Shown: one piece after another, positions 1-10,085 of the stretch
Layout of the letters: each line of letters opens with the position of its first letter
Position numbering within the stretch: the stretch's first letter is position 1
Assembly: GCA_023052935.1 (NCBI GenBank)
Contig: CM041292.1
Span: forward strand, 140,643,143-140,707,142
From: Piezodorus guildinii
Lineage: Eukaryota; Arthropoda; Insecta; Hemiptera; Pentatomidae
Reading direction: 5' to 3'
Length of the DNA: 64,000 nucleotides
Notes under the pieces: model-generated
What the model was told of the DNA's origin: nothing
The model's database searches: none
What the model saw: only the letters and a program-made list of their open reading frames with translations
Translations under genes and position numbers: made by a program

Positions 1-2298
1 TGATTCATAGTTCTAGGCATTGTGTAAACAGGTGAGCTATTAGCTATTTTTAATAATAATTAATCTAATTTAAACCTGTTAAATTTAATGTTATCCTGCA
101 TGTCACCTCTTGAGATTGGTAAACCGGACACTTTTGGAAAAGAACTCCAATGGTTACAAAGACCATAGTCCTTAAGTATATTAACTAATCTAATTTTTGA
201 AGTTACCGCTCTCTTAGAAAAGTAGCCGGTCAAAAACATAGCAAAACATATACATCTTGTATCAGCTTTATATTTTATTAATTCATTTTTTTGCTGTTTG
301 AAGTAAACTCTTAGAACCAGGTTCTTTTTTGTTTATTTCCATTTTTTCTAGTTGGATTTTTCTTGCATACATAGTTTTCTTAGTAGTATTCTTTCGTATG
401 AAACGTGTGCGATGCGGTGCAGCCCTAGGGACCATTTTAATTCCGTCTTTATTCCTAAAGCTTGCCGTCTGGCTTTGATTTTGATATATATATATATTTC
501 ATACTTCATTCATAAACACAAATATTTTCACGATTTTTATTATTTAGAGGGTCCTTGCTATTTATTGAAGTGATTGAATAAATGGGTGGCAAAAATATTT
601 TGTTGGGAACCACTGGTATAATATATTATTAAATGTATCTATCGAAACTCTATCGAAAAACCTCTAAAAAAAATAGAGGAGATTAAGTTAATCGTCTATG
701 TATTACAACAGAATGCATAAAAACACTTATTTATAACAAAATCTTTCTAATGTAAAAAAAAAACGGGTGAAAATTTTTTGTTCTGATGATAAAATTGATT
801 TGTTTTACCTCTTCGATTATTTGGCTCGATGGTAAAGTATGCTATCTGATTATTATTTAAGTTTTGAGGGATCTGTAAAATGTAATCTTTATTCTTATTC
901 ATAATATTATATTTGTGAAATGCGTATATTTATACTTCATTCATAAAATAAATCCGTGACATGCAGTTAATTTAGTTATTAATAATGTAAATTATTGTTT
1001 GTTTTAATAATCAAGCATGTTTGAACTACTAATTTAAATAATGGTCCAATATAAATAAGGCTGTCCAAGAACAGTACCCACTGATAAACTGCATCATCAT
1101 TTCAATAAATTAATGTTGGTTTATTGCTTAAAGCAATATTGCTGTAATTAATTCAATATGCTAGGCGTGCAGGGTCCGTTTTCAGGATGAATATAATTCC
1201 ATGAATATTCCAATGAGGTTTTCTCTCTTTATTTTTACGTCAAGTATAACAGTGAGAAAAAATACAGATAATAGAAAATGAAGATTGATTATGGGATCGT
1301 TGCTATCTGAATAAATTTAATTAAAGTGGAGTTATGATCTTCTATTTTTATCTGATATTCAGACAGTTATTGTGATCGCAAAATTGTTACTAATGTGGTC
1401 GAAATAAAACATACCAATTAAAATTAAAATAGGTATTAAGGGTAAAGGTTGATATCCGTACCAACATTAATAGCGAGTATTGCTACACTAGTAATATCTA
1501 TCAAGATATTTAGTAGCATTTCAAATTACCCATTATCTATATTTTTCCTTCTCGGGCGCCATTTTGGGTTAGGAATTTTGTTTTTCATTCTCAGCGTGGT
1601 TTCGCCACCGGATTAATCAGCATAGAAATAACATTGATGCGGGTTAACAAATGGAAAATTTGCTTAACGACAATTCCTAAAAAATAAAACTAATTAAAAA
1701 TTTCTTGAGATTATTCATCCTCGGTTTCGAAAAGATTCTAATATCTATCTGTTGTTAAGTACAATATGTGATGACTTTAGATGTAAAAGGCAGTTGGCCA
1801 AGCTGCTCGACTAGGGGTCAACTAGCCCCATTCTCTTCTCTAAAAGAAGCCATTTTGAACATTCGGCATTTTTACTCTGACTTACTTCAATTTGGATAGA
1901 ATCAAGGTGTGATTATGTAAAACGAAACATTAAACGTTTAGTCAATATCGCTATATCAATGCTATAGGCAAATGGTTCCCTACAAAACGTTTTCGAAAAT
2001 ATCATCATCCAATTAGTGTAAGCTCTCAACACTAAGCCAATGAACACCCATGTAGAAGAACAGCAGTAAGCTATGGAGTCAAGTAATGAATTATATATGA
2101 GAAAGTTTTTTTTAAAAAAATAAGTCTTGAGAATGGGGAAAAAAACACGAAACGTTGATAGATGATGTGAATGTATATATATAAAAAAAAAATTAACAAA
2201 AGGAAGTTAAGGTGTGCTCATTTAAGTACTATTAAAGCACCTATAATATTAAGAAAAACTTCAAAAAAATTCAAAAAAGAAAAGAGAATAAATAATAT
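1..2298. other. AT-rich DNA without a recognisable gene
   Basis: I see no coding signature here. Open frames are short and AT-driven. A slightly GC-richer stretch lies at about 1545-1640 and contains GGGCGCCATTTTGGG. A short T/A-rich microsatellite is at about 485-500. Nothing else is supported. Confidence 0.6.
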
Positions 2299-2385
2299 TC
2301 TGTCATAGCCGGGATCGAACCGAGGATCCAGAGAACAATATACTAGCGCTCTATCCACTAGACCACACAGCTCTCTAAGGCTTTT
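2299..2385 (-). repeat. tRNA-like SINE head (family B type)
   Basis: Read on the minus strand this is a degenerate tRNA: an A-box-like GTGGTCTAGTGGATAGAG, then a B box GGTTCGATCCC. The acceptor arms do not pair, so a functional tRNA is unlikely. The same head (a 'GTGGTCTAGTGGATAGAGC'-type start and 'CCCGG..TTCGA..CC' end) recurs in longer copies near 28.6 kb and 45.9 kb. It lies only about 60 bp upstream of the J1 insertion site. Confidence 0.55.
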
Positions 2386-2445
2386 TTAAGAAATCCCCTC
2401 TCATTGTTCTTAGTGAATTAATAAAATATAGATCTATTTAGTCTT

Positions 2446-2458
2446 AGTTACCCCACGA
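2446..2458. repeat. Left target-site duplication of J1
   Basis: The 13 bp AGTTACCCCACGA occur here and again at 7395-7407, immediately after the A-rich tail of the Jockey element. The bases beyond differ (G versus A). This exact direct repeat defines both ends of J1. The first A could belong to the poly(A) tail. Confidence 0.85.
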
Positions 2459-2896
2459 GGGTTCTGCGCATGCGCTAGATATAAACAGTCACGTTTTACA
2501 TCGTTCTCTTAGAACATCAATCTTTGTGTAGTCACTGCATGTTTTTTTTCGATTTGAAATCAACCATGAAGTAGCTGGACAACAGTGGTCTACATTGGTA
2601 GTAATCCCACAGTGAGTACTGTTTTTATTTAGAGTGTCTAATAGTGAACAGTGTAGCCGTGTGTATACGAGGCCTTATCACACTCATAGCGGCCATAGGG
2701 AAGCCCCCCACTCCCACGACTTTACGTGGGCCACGAGCTCAGTGTTCCGCCAGCTCTGGTAGGGGCACGTTCGTGTGTTAAACATTAAATTATATCGCGC
2801 AGACGTAATTTAAATTTTTTTTTTTTTTTTTTCTTTTCTTTATTTTTTTTTCCCCTTTTATTTTCTTCCTTCTCTATACCATCTATTCATGCGAAA
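2459..2896 (+). promoter_or_regulatory. J1 5' UTR with probable internal promoter
   Basis: Jockey-type elements carry an internal pol II promoter at their very 5' end, often with a downstream promoter element. Here AGTCA (2487-2491, about +29 from the element start) fits the DPE consensus RGWYV and is repeated at about +30 in J6. There is no upstream TATA box to rely on. The UTR ends in a long pyrimidine/T-rich tract (about 2812-2880). A four-codon upstream ORF (ATG at 2889, stop TGA at 2898) overlaps the ORF1 start as ATGA. The promoter assignment is inference from position and motif. Confidence 0.55.
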
Positions 2897-4267
2897 ATGA
2901 GATATTTCCACCAAGTAATGTCCAGCAAAGTTACCAAAAGGTCCCGATCCGCTGGGTCTACCAGGTCCTATAATCCTCAAAATTCAGCACTTTCAACACC
3001 TCAGCATTCTCCACCAGCTAAGACCCGTTCACGGCGTAATAATAAAAAAAATAGTCCTCCAGTTACTCCCACAAATGTATCAGACGAACCACAACCAGGC
3101 ACTTCATCCCAGGGATTATCCGAAGAATCTCCTTTCTTCACGCCCAACCCATACCAGATTCTCCAATCTGATAAAGATACTATGGAGTCAATACCAACGC
3201 CTAGAGAGCCTCGGCCTCCCCCGATATTCGTCAAAAATATAAAAAATTTTCAATTGCTCTGCTCCCAAATAAATAAAATTATTGATCCAGGCAGTTACTC
3301 GTGCCTTAGCAGAAGCACTGATACCAAGATTTCTCCTGAAACAGCAGACTCATACCGGAAAATCGTTAAATATCTAACGGACACAAAGGCAGAGTTCCAC
3401 ACCTACCAGCTTCGGCAGGAGCGCTCCTTGCGGGTAGTCATTAGAAATCTTCATCACTCAACGCCTGCTGAAGACATTGAAGAAGAATTGACGGCACTGG
3501 GTTTCAAGGTTCGTCAAATAACAAACGTTATGAAGGAAAATAGATCCGGCACCGATGGAACTAGGAAGATACCTCTACCCCTCTTCTTCGTTGATTTAGA
3601 ACCCTCACCTGGAGTTGAAAAGGTCTACGATATCCAAAGGCTGTATTACACTAAAGTAGCAGTTGAAAAGCCGTACGTGAAGAAAGAAATTGTCCAATGC
3701 CACAACTGCCAGGCATATGGCCATACCAAGCACTATTGTCATCACATGCCACGTTGCGTGAAATGTGGAGATCCCCACAAATCTGAAGAATGCATCAAAT
3801 CAAGGCAAACTCCAGCAGTGTGTGCTCTATGCCTGAAAGGACACCCAGCTAATTACAAAGGATGCCAGGTTTACAAAAATCTAAAACTGAAATTTCAGAA
3901 ACCGCAGTCAACAGAATATTCCTCTACTCCAAGAAGAATAACTTCAAACCTCATCAACTCTAATGTGTCCTTTGCCCAACTTTTAGGAGGCGGTGAGAAA
4001 AATAAGAATTGTGAGGCCCTGCCGCAGGAACAGCCAAACCTTCAACACCCCCAGCCCCAACCTCAATATTCTCTTCCTCTAACCCTACCCGAGCCTCAAA
4101 AATCCCATCAACATCAAATTCCACTTATTCCTCCTCCATCTAACGCAACAGATATCACCAGTCTCTTAACATCCTTTATCACTGAACTGAAATCAGTCGT
4201 GACTCCCCTACTATCTCTTCTAACTAACCTCGTATCCCACCTCATCACTTCTGCAAGAAATCCTTAA
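2897..4267 (+). CDS. J1 ORF1: zinc-knuckle nucleic-acid-binding protein
   Basis: The 456-residue protein is the gag-like ORF1 product of a Jockey element; by family it binds the element RNA and escorts it to the nucleus. Residues 1-110 are basic, then Ser/Pro/Thr-rich and low-complexity. Residues about 110-265 match the PRE_C2HC-type region of insect LINE ORF1 proteins (VVIRNLHHSTP, FFVDLEP). Three zinc knuckles follow: C-x2-C-x4-H-x4-C at 268-281, C-x2-C-x3-H-x4-C at 287-299 and C-x2-C-x3-H-x6-C at 309-323. The C-terminus is Pro/Gln-rich with a hydrophobic end. The ATG at 2897 is chosen because MRYFHQVMSS is conserved in the J6 protein. The stop TAA touches the ORF2 ATG. An 11-residue stretch at about 213-223 is absent from the J6 protein. 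No disabling mutation is seen. Confidence 0.93.
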   Translation: MRYFHQVMSSKVTKRSRSAGSTRSYNPQNSALSTPQHSPPAKTRSRRNNKKNSPPVTPTNVSDEPQPGTSSQGLSEESPFFTPNPYQILQSDKDTMESIPTPREPRPPPIFVKNIKNFQLLCSQINKIIDPGSYSCLSRSTDTKISPETADSYRKIVKYLTDTKAEFHTYQLRQERSLRVVIRNLHHSTPAEDIEEELTALGFKVRQITNVMKENRSGTDGTRKIPLPLFFVDLEPSPGVEKVYDIQRLYYTKVAVEKPYVKKEIVQCHNCQAYGHTKHYCHHMPRCVKCGDPHKSEECIKSRQTPAVCALCLKGHPANYKGCQVYKNLKLKFQKPQSTEYSSTPRRITSNLINSNVSFAQLLGGGEKNKNCEALPQEQPNLQHPQPQPQYSLPLTLPEPQKSHQHQIPLIPPPSNATDITSLLTSFITELKSVVTPLLSLLTNLVSHLITSARNP

Positions 4268-6952
4268 ATGACCTCTTCCGAACCTATATCCATACTCCTT
4301 TGGAACGCGAATGGTATTCGAAATCACACCAACGAACTGACAGTCTTCTTACAAGAAAAACATATAGACATAGCCTTGGTAACAGAAACTCGACTTACTA
4401 ACTCACGGCTGTTTAACATCCCCAATTACAACATTTACCGAACGGACCACCCGGACGGAACCGCACATGCTGGCACTGCTGTCATTATCCATCACTCCCT
4501 CTCCCATCATTCACACCCCTTACCGGTCCATAATTACCTACAACCTACAGCTGTAACAGTCCGAACCAAGCTCTTTAACTTAACAATTGTTGCAGCATAT
4601 TCCCCTCCAAAAATTCCATTTTCCGAATCCCAATTCAATTCATTCCTAAATTCCTTGGGACACCACTTTCTTGTAGGAGCAGATTTTAATGCAAAACACC
4701 AACAATGGGGAGCCAGAACCACAAACTCTCGCGGACGAATCCTGTTGTCTGCACTTAATTCTACTCGCAGCAATATCCTTCCTCCGGATTCTCCTACCTA
4801 CTGGCCAACAGATCCCAACCGCAATCCTGACCTTCTAGATTTTTTCATTCATAAAGGTCTAGGTTCACTAAATTATTCCATATCTCGCCTCGATGACCTA
4901 TCTTCAGATCACAGTCCATTACTCCTTACCCTTTCATTATCGCCCATTCCTAAACCGACTCCACCCTCATTCATCAGAGGGCCAGTTCATTGGGACCTAT
5001 TCCGTCAAATCTTAACCGACAATATTGATCTCAGAGTATCCCTCAAATCCCCTGAAGAACTGGATGAAGCTGTAAATACCTTTACTACCCTAATCCAACA
5101 AGCAGCCTGGACTTCATCTTCACCTCTCTCTTCCACCAAATCCCGATGTACAAATCCTTTACCTCAAGAACTCCTGGACCTTATCCAATTCAAGCGCCGT
5201 TCTAGAACTATCTGGCAGAGGACCAGGCACCCTGATGACAGGAAATCATACAATTATTATTGTAAATTAGTTAAAAATAGATTGACAACCTACAGATCCC
5301 AATCCTATAATTCCTACCTTTCCTCATTATCCACTTGTAACCATTCCCTCTGGAAAGCAACTAAAAAAATCCTTAAATACCATTATATATCTCATCCTCT
5401 CCAACGTCATGATGGTTCCTGGGCCTCGTCAGATGAGACTAGAGCAGAGGAATTTGCTAAACATCTTGCAAACACATTTACTCCTCATCCTGAACTTAAT
5501 CCTACCCATACAGCTGCAGTTGAAGAATCCCTCTCCTCGCCGATTCCTCTCTCCTTACCTCCTAAAGCTGTCAACCCCTCTGAGGTCAAATTCCTAATCA
5601 ATAAACTTAAACCTCGAAAATCTCCTGGATTTGATCTCCTCACTTCCCAAATCATTAAACAACTTCCCAAAAAGGCTATAATATTCCTGACCTACATATA
5701 TAACTGCATCCTCCGAACAACCCATTTTCCTCTGATGTGGAAACACTCAACCATTATACTTTTCCTTAAACCGGGTAAACCTGTTAATCATACATCATCC
5801 TATAGACCAATCAGCTTGCTCCCTATACTTTCCAAATTATTTGAGAAAATCCTTCTGAAACGCATCCTACCGTTAATCCAACTCCACAAAATCCCATCTC
5901 ACCAGTTTGGTTTCCGCTCAGGTCACTCCACTGTTCACCAAGGTCTTCGAGTTGTTGACCACATATCCTATGCCCTTGAAAGCAAGCTATATTGCACAGG
6001 TGCCTTTCTGGACATAGCACAAGCATTCGACCGGGTGTGGCACGATGGCTTGCTTTTTAAACTAAAAACCCTCTTACCCCAAGCCCTATATCTAATCCTT
6101 CGATCCTACCTCTCTAACCGCTCGTTCCGAGTCCGTTGTGGTTCTGAATTCTCAAGTTGTCATCCGATAGAAGCCGGTGTTCCACAAGGTAGTGTCCTAG
6201 GTCCTATACTCTACATCATATTCACCTCAGACATTCCCACCTTACCCGAAAACTTCCTGGCAACATTTGCCGATGATACAGCTATCCTCTCATCCCATCC
6301 AGATCCTGTTATGGCATCCTCAAACCTCCAATCACATCTCGATCTGATTGAACAGTGGTGCAATCATTGGCGCATCAAAGTCAATGAATCAAAAAGCAAG
6401 CAAGTCACCTTTACCCTTCGACGCAGATCCTGCCCTTTCGTCCATTTTAACTCTATCCCCCTTCCCTTTTCTGACACAGTCAAATACCTTGGTTTTCTCT
6501 TAGACAAAAGACTGACATGGAACCCCCATACTAGACTCAAACGACAAGAACTCAATCGACGATATGGCCAGCTATATAGACTTCTAAATAGGAAATCACA
6601 CCTCTCAACGGACAACAAACTACTCATTTACAAGACTATTCTTAAACCCATTTGGACCTACGGACTTGAACTGTGGGGAACAGCAAAATTTTCGAATATC
6701 AAACGTATCCAATCCTTCCAGTCTAAAGTCCTTAGATCAATAGTCGATGCCCCATATTATGTCACCAACAAAACCTTACACCATGACCTGAATATCCCAT
6801 TTGTCCTTGATCTAATCCCATCCAAATTCTCAATCTTCCATCAGAAGCTTACTCACCTTCCTAATCCCTTGGCACACTCCCTATCCAGTTCCAAACATCC
6901 CTATAATCCTCCTCGTAGGCTGAAGCGGCAGTGGCCCAGAGATCTCTTGTGA
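4268..6952 (+). CDS. J1 ORF2: endonuclease-reverse transcriptase
   Basis: The 894-residue protein nicks the target DNA and reverse-transcribes the element RNA at the nick. Residues 1-225 form an APE-type endonuclease: N13/N15 in LLWNANG, E40 in TETRL, GADFNAKH (D139, N141), a SPTYWP segment and the terminal SDH (D214, H215). The reverse transcriptase spans about 440-800: SSYRPISLLPI (510-520), HQFGFR, motif A with LDIAQAFDRVW (581-591), motif B with GVPQGSVLGP (637-646), the catalytic FADD box (667-670), then WRIKVNESKS and YLGFLLDKRLTWNP. The C-terminus PPRRLKRQWPRDLL is typical of the family. There is no RNase H domain. All catalytic residues I can check are present and the frame is open throughout. 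It starts directly after the ORF1 stop with no spacer. The length equals that of the J6 homologue. Confidence 0.95.
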   Translation: MTSSEPISILLWNANGIRNHTNELTVFLQEKHIDIALVTETRLTNSRLFNIPNYNIYRTDHPDGTAHAGTAVIIHHSLSHHSHPLPVHNYLQPTAVTVRTKLFNLTIVAAYSPPKIPFSESQFNSFLNSLGHHFLVGADFNAKHQQWGARTTNSRGRILLSALNSTRSNILPPDSPTYWPTDPNRNPDLLDFFIHKGLGSLNYSISRLDDLSSDHSPLLLTLSLSPIPKPTPPSFIRGPVHWDLFRQILTDNIDLRVSLKSPEELDEAVNTFTTLIQQAAWTSSSPLSSTKSRCTNPLPQELLDLIQFKRRSRTIWQRTRHPDDRKSYNYYCKLVKNRLTTYRSQSYNSYLSSLSTCNHSLWKATKKILKYHYISHPLQRHDGSWASSDETRAEEFAKHLANTFTPHPELNPTHTAAVEESLSSPIPLSLPPKAVNPSEVKFLINKLKPRKSPGFDLLTSQIIKQLPKKAIIFLTYIYNCILRTTHFPLMWKHSTIILFLKPGKPVNHTSSYRPISLLPILSKLFEKILLKRILPLIQLHKIPSHQFGFRSGHSTVHQGLRVVDHISYALESKLYCTGAFLDIAQAFDRVWHDGLLFKLKTLLPQALYLILRSYLSNRSFRVRCGSEFSSCHPIEAGVPQGSVLGPILYIIFTSDIPTLPENFLATFADDTAILSSHPDPVMASSNLQSHLDLIEQWCNHWRIKVNESKSKQVTFTLRRRSCPFVHFNSIPLPFSDTVKYLGFLLDKRLTWNPHTRLKRQELNRRYGQLYRLLNRKSHLSTDNKLLIYKTILKPIWTYGLELWGTAKFSNIKRIQSFQSKVLRSIVDAPYYVTNKTLHHDLNIPFVLDLIPSKFSIFHQKLTHLPNPLAHSLSSSKHPYNPPRRLKRQWPRDLL

Positions 6953-7394
6953 ATATGTCATTGGAGTGCTGGCAATGGCCAGCTTCTCCACTCATGCCCT
7001 GGGTGTATGTGGCTCTAGCGCCCTCGCTCAGCCTCCACTGGCACTCAAGACCAGTGACGCAGCTGAATGAGAGGCGCTGGGATCTTCTGGCATTGTGCCT
7101 CGACATCCACTAGTGGATCTCGAGGTTTGATCCAGTGATCCCAGGGGCAGCTTGTAAATATTGTAAATAGGTATGAATGCGAACAAGATTGTTATTATTT
7201 TTTTTTTATAGTATTTATTTAATTTTGTGTATATATATTTTTTTTCTTTTATTTGATTAGTCTTTATTAATTTTTTTTTTCTTTAATTTTATTTACAATG
7301 TACATATGGTATGAATGATTTATTCTATCTCTAATACTCATTGCCCCAGAAGGTGGCAGATTGTATTATCTCTTAATAAAACAAATTAAAAAAA
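6953..7394 (+). other. J1 3' UTR with stem-loop and poly(A) signal
   Basis: The UTR contains a nested hairpin at 7017-7078 (AGCGCC/GGCGCT, TCAGC/GCTGA, CACTGG/CCAGTG) that is also formed by J6 and other copies. T-rich DNA follows, then AATAAA at about 7374 and a tail of eight A. By analogy with other LINEs the 3' UTR should hold the signal the reverse transcriptase recognises; the hairpin is the best candidate. Confidence 0.7.
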
Positions 7395-7407
7395 AGTTAC
7401 CCCACGA
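7395..7407. repeat. Right target-site duplication of J1
   Basis: This is the second copy of the 13-bp duplication found at 2446-2458. It directly follows the J1 tail. Confidence 0.85.
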
Positions 7408-8583
7408 AATTCAATAAGCCTATTCAATTTATAAGTGATTCTTGTAAAATCCAAGGCTTCGCAAACATTTTTTATTTAGTAATTTAAAATAATTTCCAGT
7501 GGTTCAACCTGGACCCCTCTATATCTTCTGCGGACCTCAAGTGGTCTGCGTACAACTTGTCGGTAAGCACTGTTATAGGAGGATCGGGATAGTGGATAAT
7601 GCAATGATTAAATATAATTGTTTTGAATGTAAAAGAATTATGAAAAACCCTCAATAAGCAGCAGATGTTTCTATATATTTAATCATATTTTGATTGATTA
7701 AATAAAAAATAGAAAAGTAAGTAGGTAAGGAGTATTTTTTTTTTATTTACTTGTGGTATAACAGCTGTGTGAATTTTTATTCTTGGATCTTGATAAAATC
7801 ATTTAAATAGTCATGTTTTGGAATCGAGACTAACTGGCTGAAATGGATGTCTTCCCATCCATCATATTTTAGCAAGACGGAGAGTAATTTTCTCTATTTA
7901 GCCTGAAAATGTAATTTCTGGTTCCTCGCCTCCAAGGGAGAGAAGTTCATCGAACAATGAGGAATTCGGGGCGGAACAACCCTAACCAGGTGAGGGTAAT
8001 CACAAAAATGTTTCGCTAACACCGCTGCGTTCCGCCTAACGAGAGGTTGCCATCTTGGCCTCTAACGGAGCAGACGTAATGAAGGACTGTTAGCTAGTAG
8101 CAAGAAGGCCCTGTTTAGTAGAGCCGGGTGTAATCATCTTGTTATAACTTGTACACTCTATCTCATAGACCTCCGCTCTCATTGTCTTCCCTCCTCCACT
8201 GGGTTGAATGAATTGATCCAATGGATCAGATTAGGAAACTTAGTTTTGTACGTTTGTTAACATAATTGGGATTAAAGCATGCGCAATTTACCGTCAGAAG
8301 TTATAGCTAACCTCATTATTAGTTCTTGTATGAGTGATCAAAATAATCTGAAAATTTGAATTCGCAATACTTTTATTCTTTAAACAATTTGTGACCAACG
8401 TCACAGTGACAAAAACCCCCTAAATTAAAAAATAAAATCGTTCATATTAATGTATTCTATTTAATCTAAAGAATGTACAAGTCCTTGAAGCCTTAATATA
8501 CCCTTAGATATTACCCTAAGAAATTTGATTGAATTTAATCTGCCAACATTGGTTAATCGTAGAAAATATCAGGACTTGATTTT
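7408..8583. other. Non-coding DNA with one GC-richer island
   Basis: No gene is recognised. About 7905-8230 is more complex and GC-richer than its surroundings (for example GGGGCGGAACAACCC and CACCGCTGCGTTCCGCC). It has no sustained open frame and I could not assign it. It could be a degraded repeat or a conserved non-coding element. Confidence 0.4.
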
Positions 8584-8625
8584 ACTTTCACTTACCTAAA
8601 TATGAAATATATAGGTAAGTGAAAA

Positions 8626-9085
8626 AAAAAGAAAAAAAAAAAAAAAAAAAAAAAGAGAAATACAATAGATAACCATTTAACCATTCATAGGGGACAAATA
8701 CACCAAATTTGAAGCTAAGCACCCAGCACAGGAATAAAACAGGATACCCTCTTCTGGAAAACTGCTTTCAGAAAATCAAGATTTGAAGAAGTGGACTAAG
8801 AACTGGAAATGGAGCTCCAGGAGTTCACGCCAGGTTACCGAATGAGACACTGAACCTCTAATAATAACATGTAAGAAGCCTGTGTCACTAAATATATTGT
8901 AACAACATGCCTCTGACCCTAATACATTTTGTAACAACATGCCTCTGACACTAAAACATATTGTAACAACATGCCAATGATCAAAACACAACATAACCTC
9001 CACTGTTATCAAAACAAATGTTAAAACAGGACACATATAACCTTGGCTGTTGAGTGTCCGTAAAATATATAACCTAAACCAAACC
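8626..9085. mobile_element. 460-bp insertion with 16-bp target duplication
   Basis: TATAGGTAAGTGAAAA occurs at 8610-8625 and again at 9086-9101, flanking this segment, which other REP-1 copies lack. The inserted DNA begins with a long A-run (about 8626-8654), then unique sequence, then a minisatellite, and ends AACCTAAACCAAACC. The A-run is at the left end, not before the right duplication as expected for a plus-strand retrotransposon. Read on the minus strand it would end in a T/pyrimidine run. I do not recognise the family. Confidence 0.65.
8896..8990 (+). repeat. Minisatellite, three units of about 32 bp
   Basis: Three head-to-tail units start ATTGTAACAACATGCC (8896), TTTGTAACAACATGCC (8928) and ATTGTAACAACATGCC (8960), with small differences in their second halves. 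They lie inside the 460-bp insertion. Confidence 0.85.
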
Positions 9086-10085
9086 TATAGGTAAGTGAAA
9101 ATTTTCGAATTCCGGTTTTCAACGGAAATACACGTTTTAGGGTCCCCTGAGTCGAAATAACCAATTCCCGCACAAAGATCTGTGTGTGTTTGTGTGCCCG
9201 TGTGGATGTGTGTGTGTGTGATAAGTTTAGCGCAATAACGAAAAGTCTTACGAAACTGAAATTTCTTATTAAAGACAACTATACGCCCGAAATTTTACAG
9301 CAACATTTCCACCAAAATCGGCTTACCTGAAATGCTACTTTATACTATACATTTTGCAGCTTTTTACGATTTTCTCAAAAACGGCTATGACGATTTTGAT
9401 TAAACTTCATATATCGATGTAAAATTTAATGCGATGTAGGTTTCATTCTGATTGAAATAGTCTGACTGGGCTTAAATGCCGAATTACCATCATATCATAT
9501 AGCCATACCACCTAATGGGCATTGACAAAAAACAGGTAAATATAAAAGTTCATTTAAATCGATATCTAAATAAAGGAGGAAAGAGAAAAAAAATGTTTAT
9601 GCATTTTTTGTGCTTTTTAACATAAAAACAGTAATATAGAGGTATAATATACGGTCAGAAAGCTAATGATTATAAAAAAAAAATATTTTATTATCAAAAT
9701 TATAGGATTTAATGGAGTGTGATGAAATTCCGATAAAATTAACTGATTATCGTTGATAATAATATAATAGATTATTTAATAAAAAACATGTTTTTCTTCA
9801 TACTCAGTGTAATCAATTCTTTAAAAATTTATTTTCATCTCGAACTGTATTTAAAAATTCTTCAATTGATTTTAACAACAGAGGTAAGTCAGATTACAGA
9901 TTACCAGATGACCAATACATTGAAACCAAAAATTACGAGTTCAACTCTCGGAACCGGAGGGGACTTTTATCTCGGCATTAATCCCCCCGCCCTCACCCCC
10001 AGGAAGGCATGGTAGCCTTCAAAGGCGAGGTAGGAGAGAAAACAAAAAAACTAAAAGTCGGGTGCTGTGCCCACCAGATTTTTTC

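Larger units (their letters stand above)
2459..7394 (+). mobile_element. J1: full-length Jockey-clade non-LTR retrotransposon
   Basis: The element is about 4.9 kb: a 438-bp 5' UTR, ORF1 (zinc knuckles), ORF2 (endonuclease plus reverse transcriptase), a 442-bp 3' UTR with AATAAA and a short A tail, all inside a 13-bp TSD. Both ORFs are uninterrupted. The 5' end aligns with that of J6 (shared ATGCGCT and an ACAGTCA block at equivalent offsets), which argues that neither is 5'-truncated. Domain order, the absence of an RNase H domain after the RT and the PRE_C2HC-type ORF1 fit the Jockey clade. It could be autonomous and recently mobile; activity itself cannot be seen here. Confidence 0.93.
8584..10085 (+). 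mobile_element. REP-1 copy b, interrupted by two insertions
   Basis: REP-1 is a repeat family recognised only by comparing copies in this window. The left end reads ACTTTCACTTACCT..., with a palindrome around TATGAAATATATAG, then GTGAAAATTTTCGAATTCC and, further in, GCAATAACG...ACGAAACTGAAATTTC. The right end is GGTAAGT...GTCGGGTGCTGTGCCC...CCAGATTTTTT. This copy is split near its left end by a 460-bp insertion (8626-9085). A second stretch of about 150 bp not found in other copies lies at about 9886-10045, near the right end. It encodes no transposase. Confidence 0.7.

Noticed and set aside
2305..2380. tRNA gene on the minus strand
   Set aside because: The A- and B-box-like motifs are present but the acceptor arms do not pair, and the same head is linked to SINE bodies elsewhere.
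8584..8626. Independent foldback element
   Set aside because: The palindrome is the normal left end of REP-1; the interruption is explained by the 460-bp insertion.
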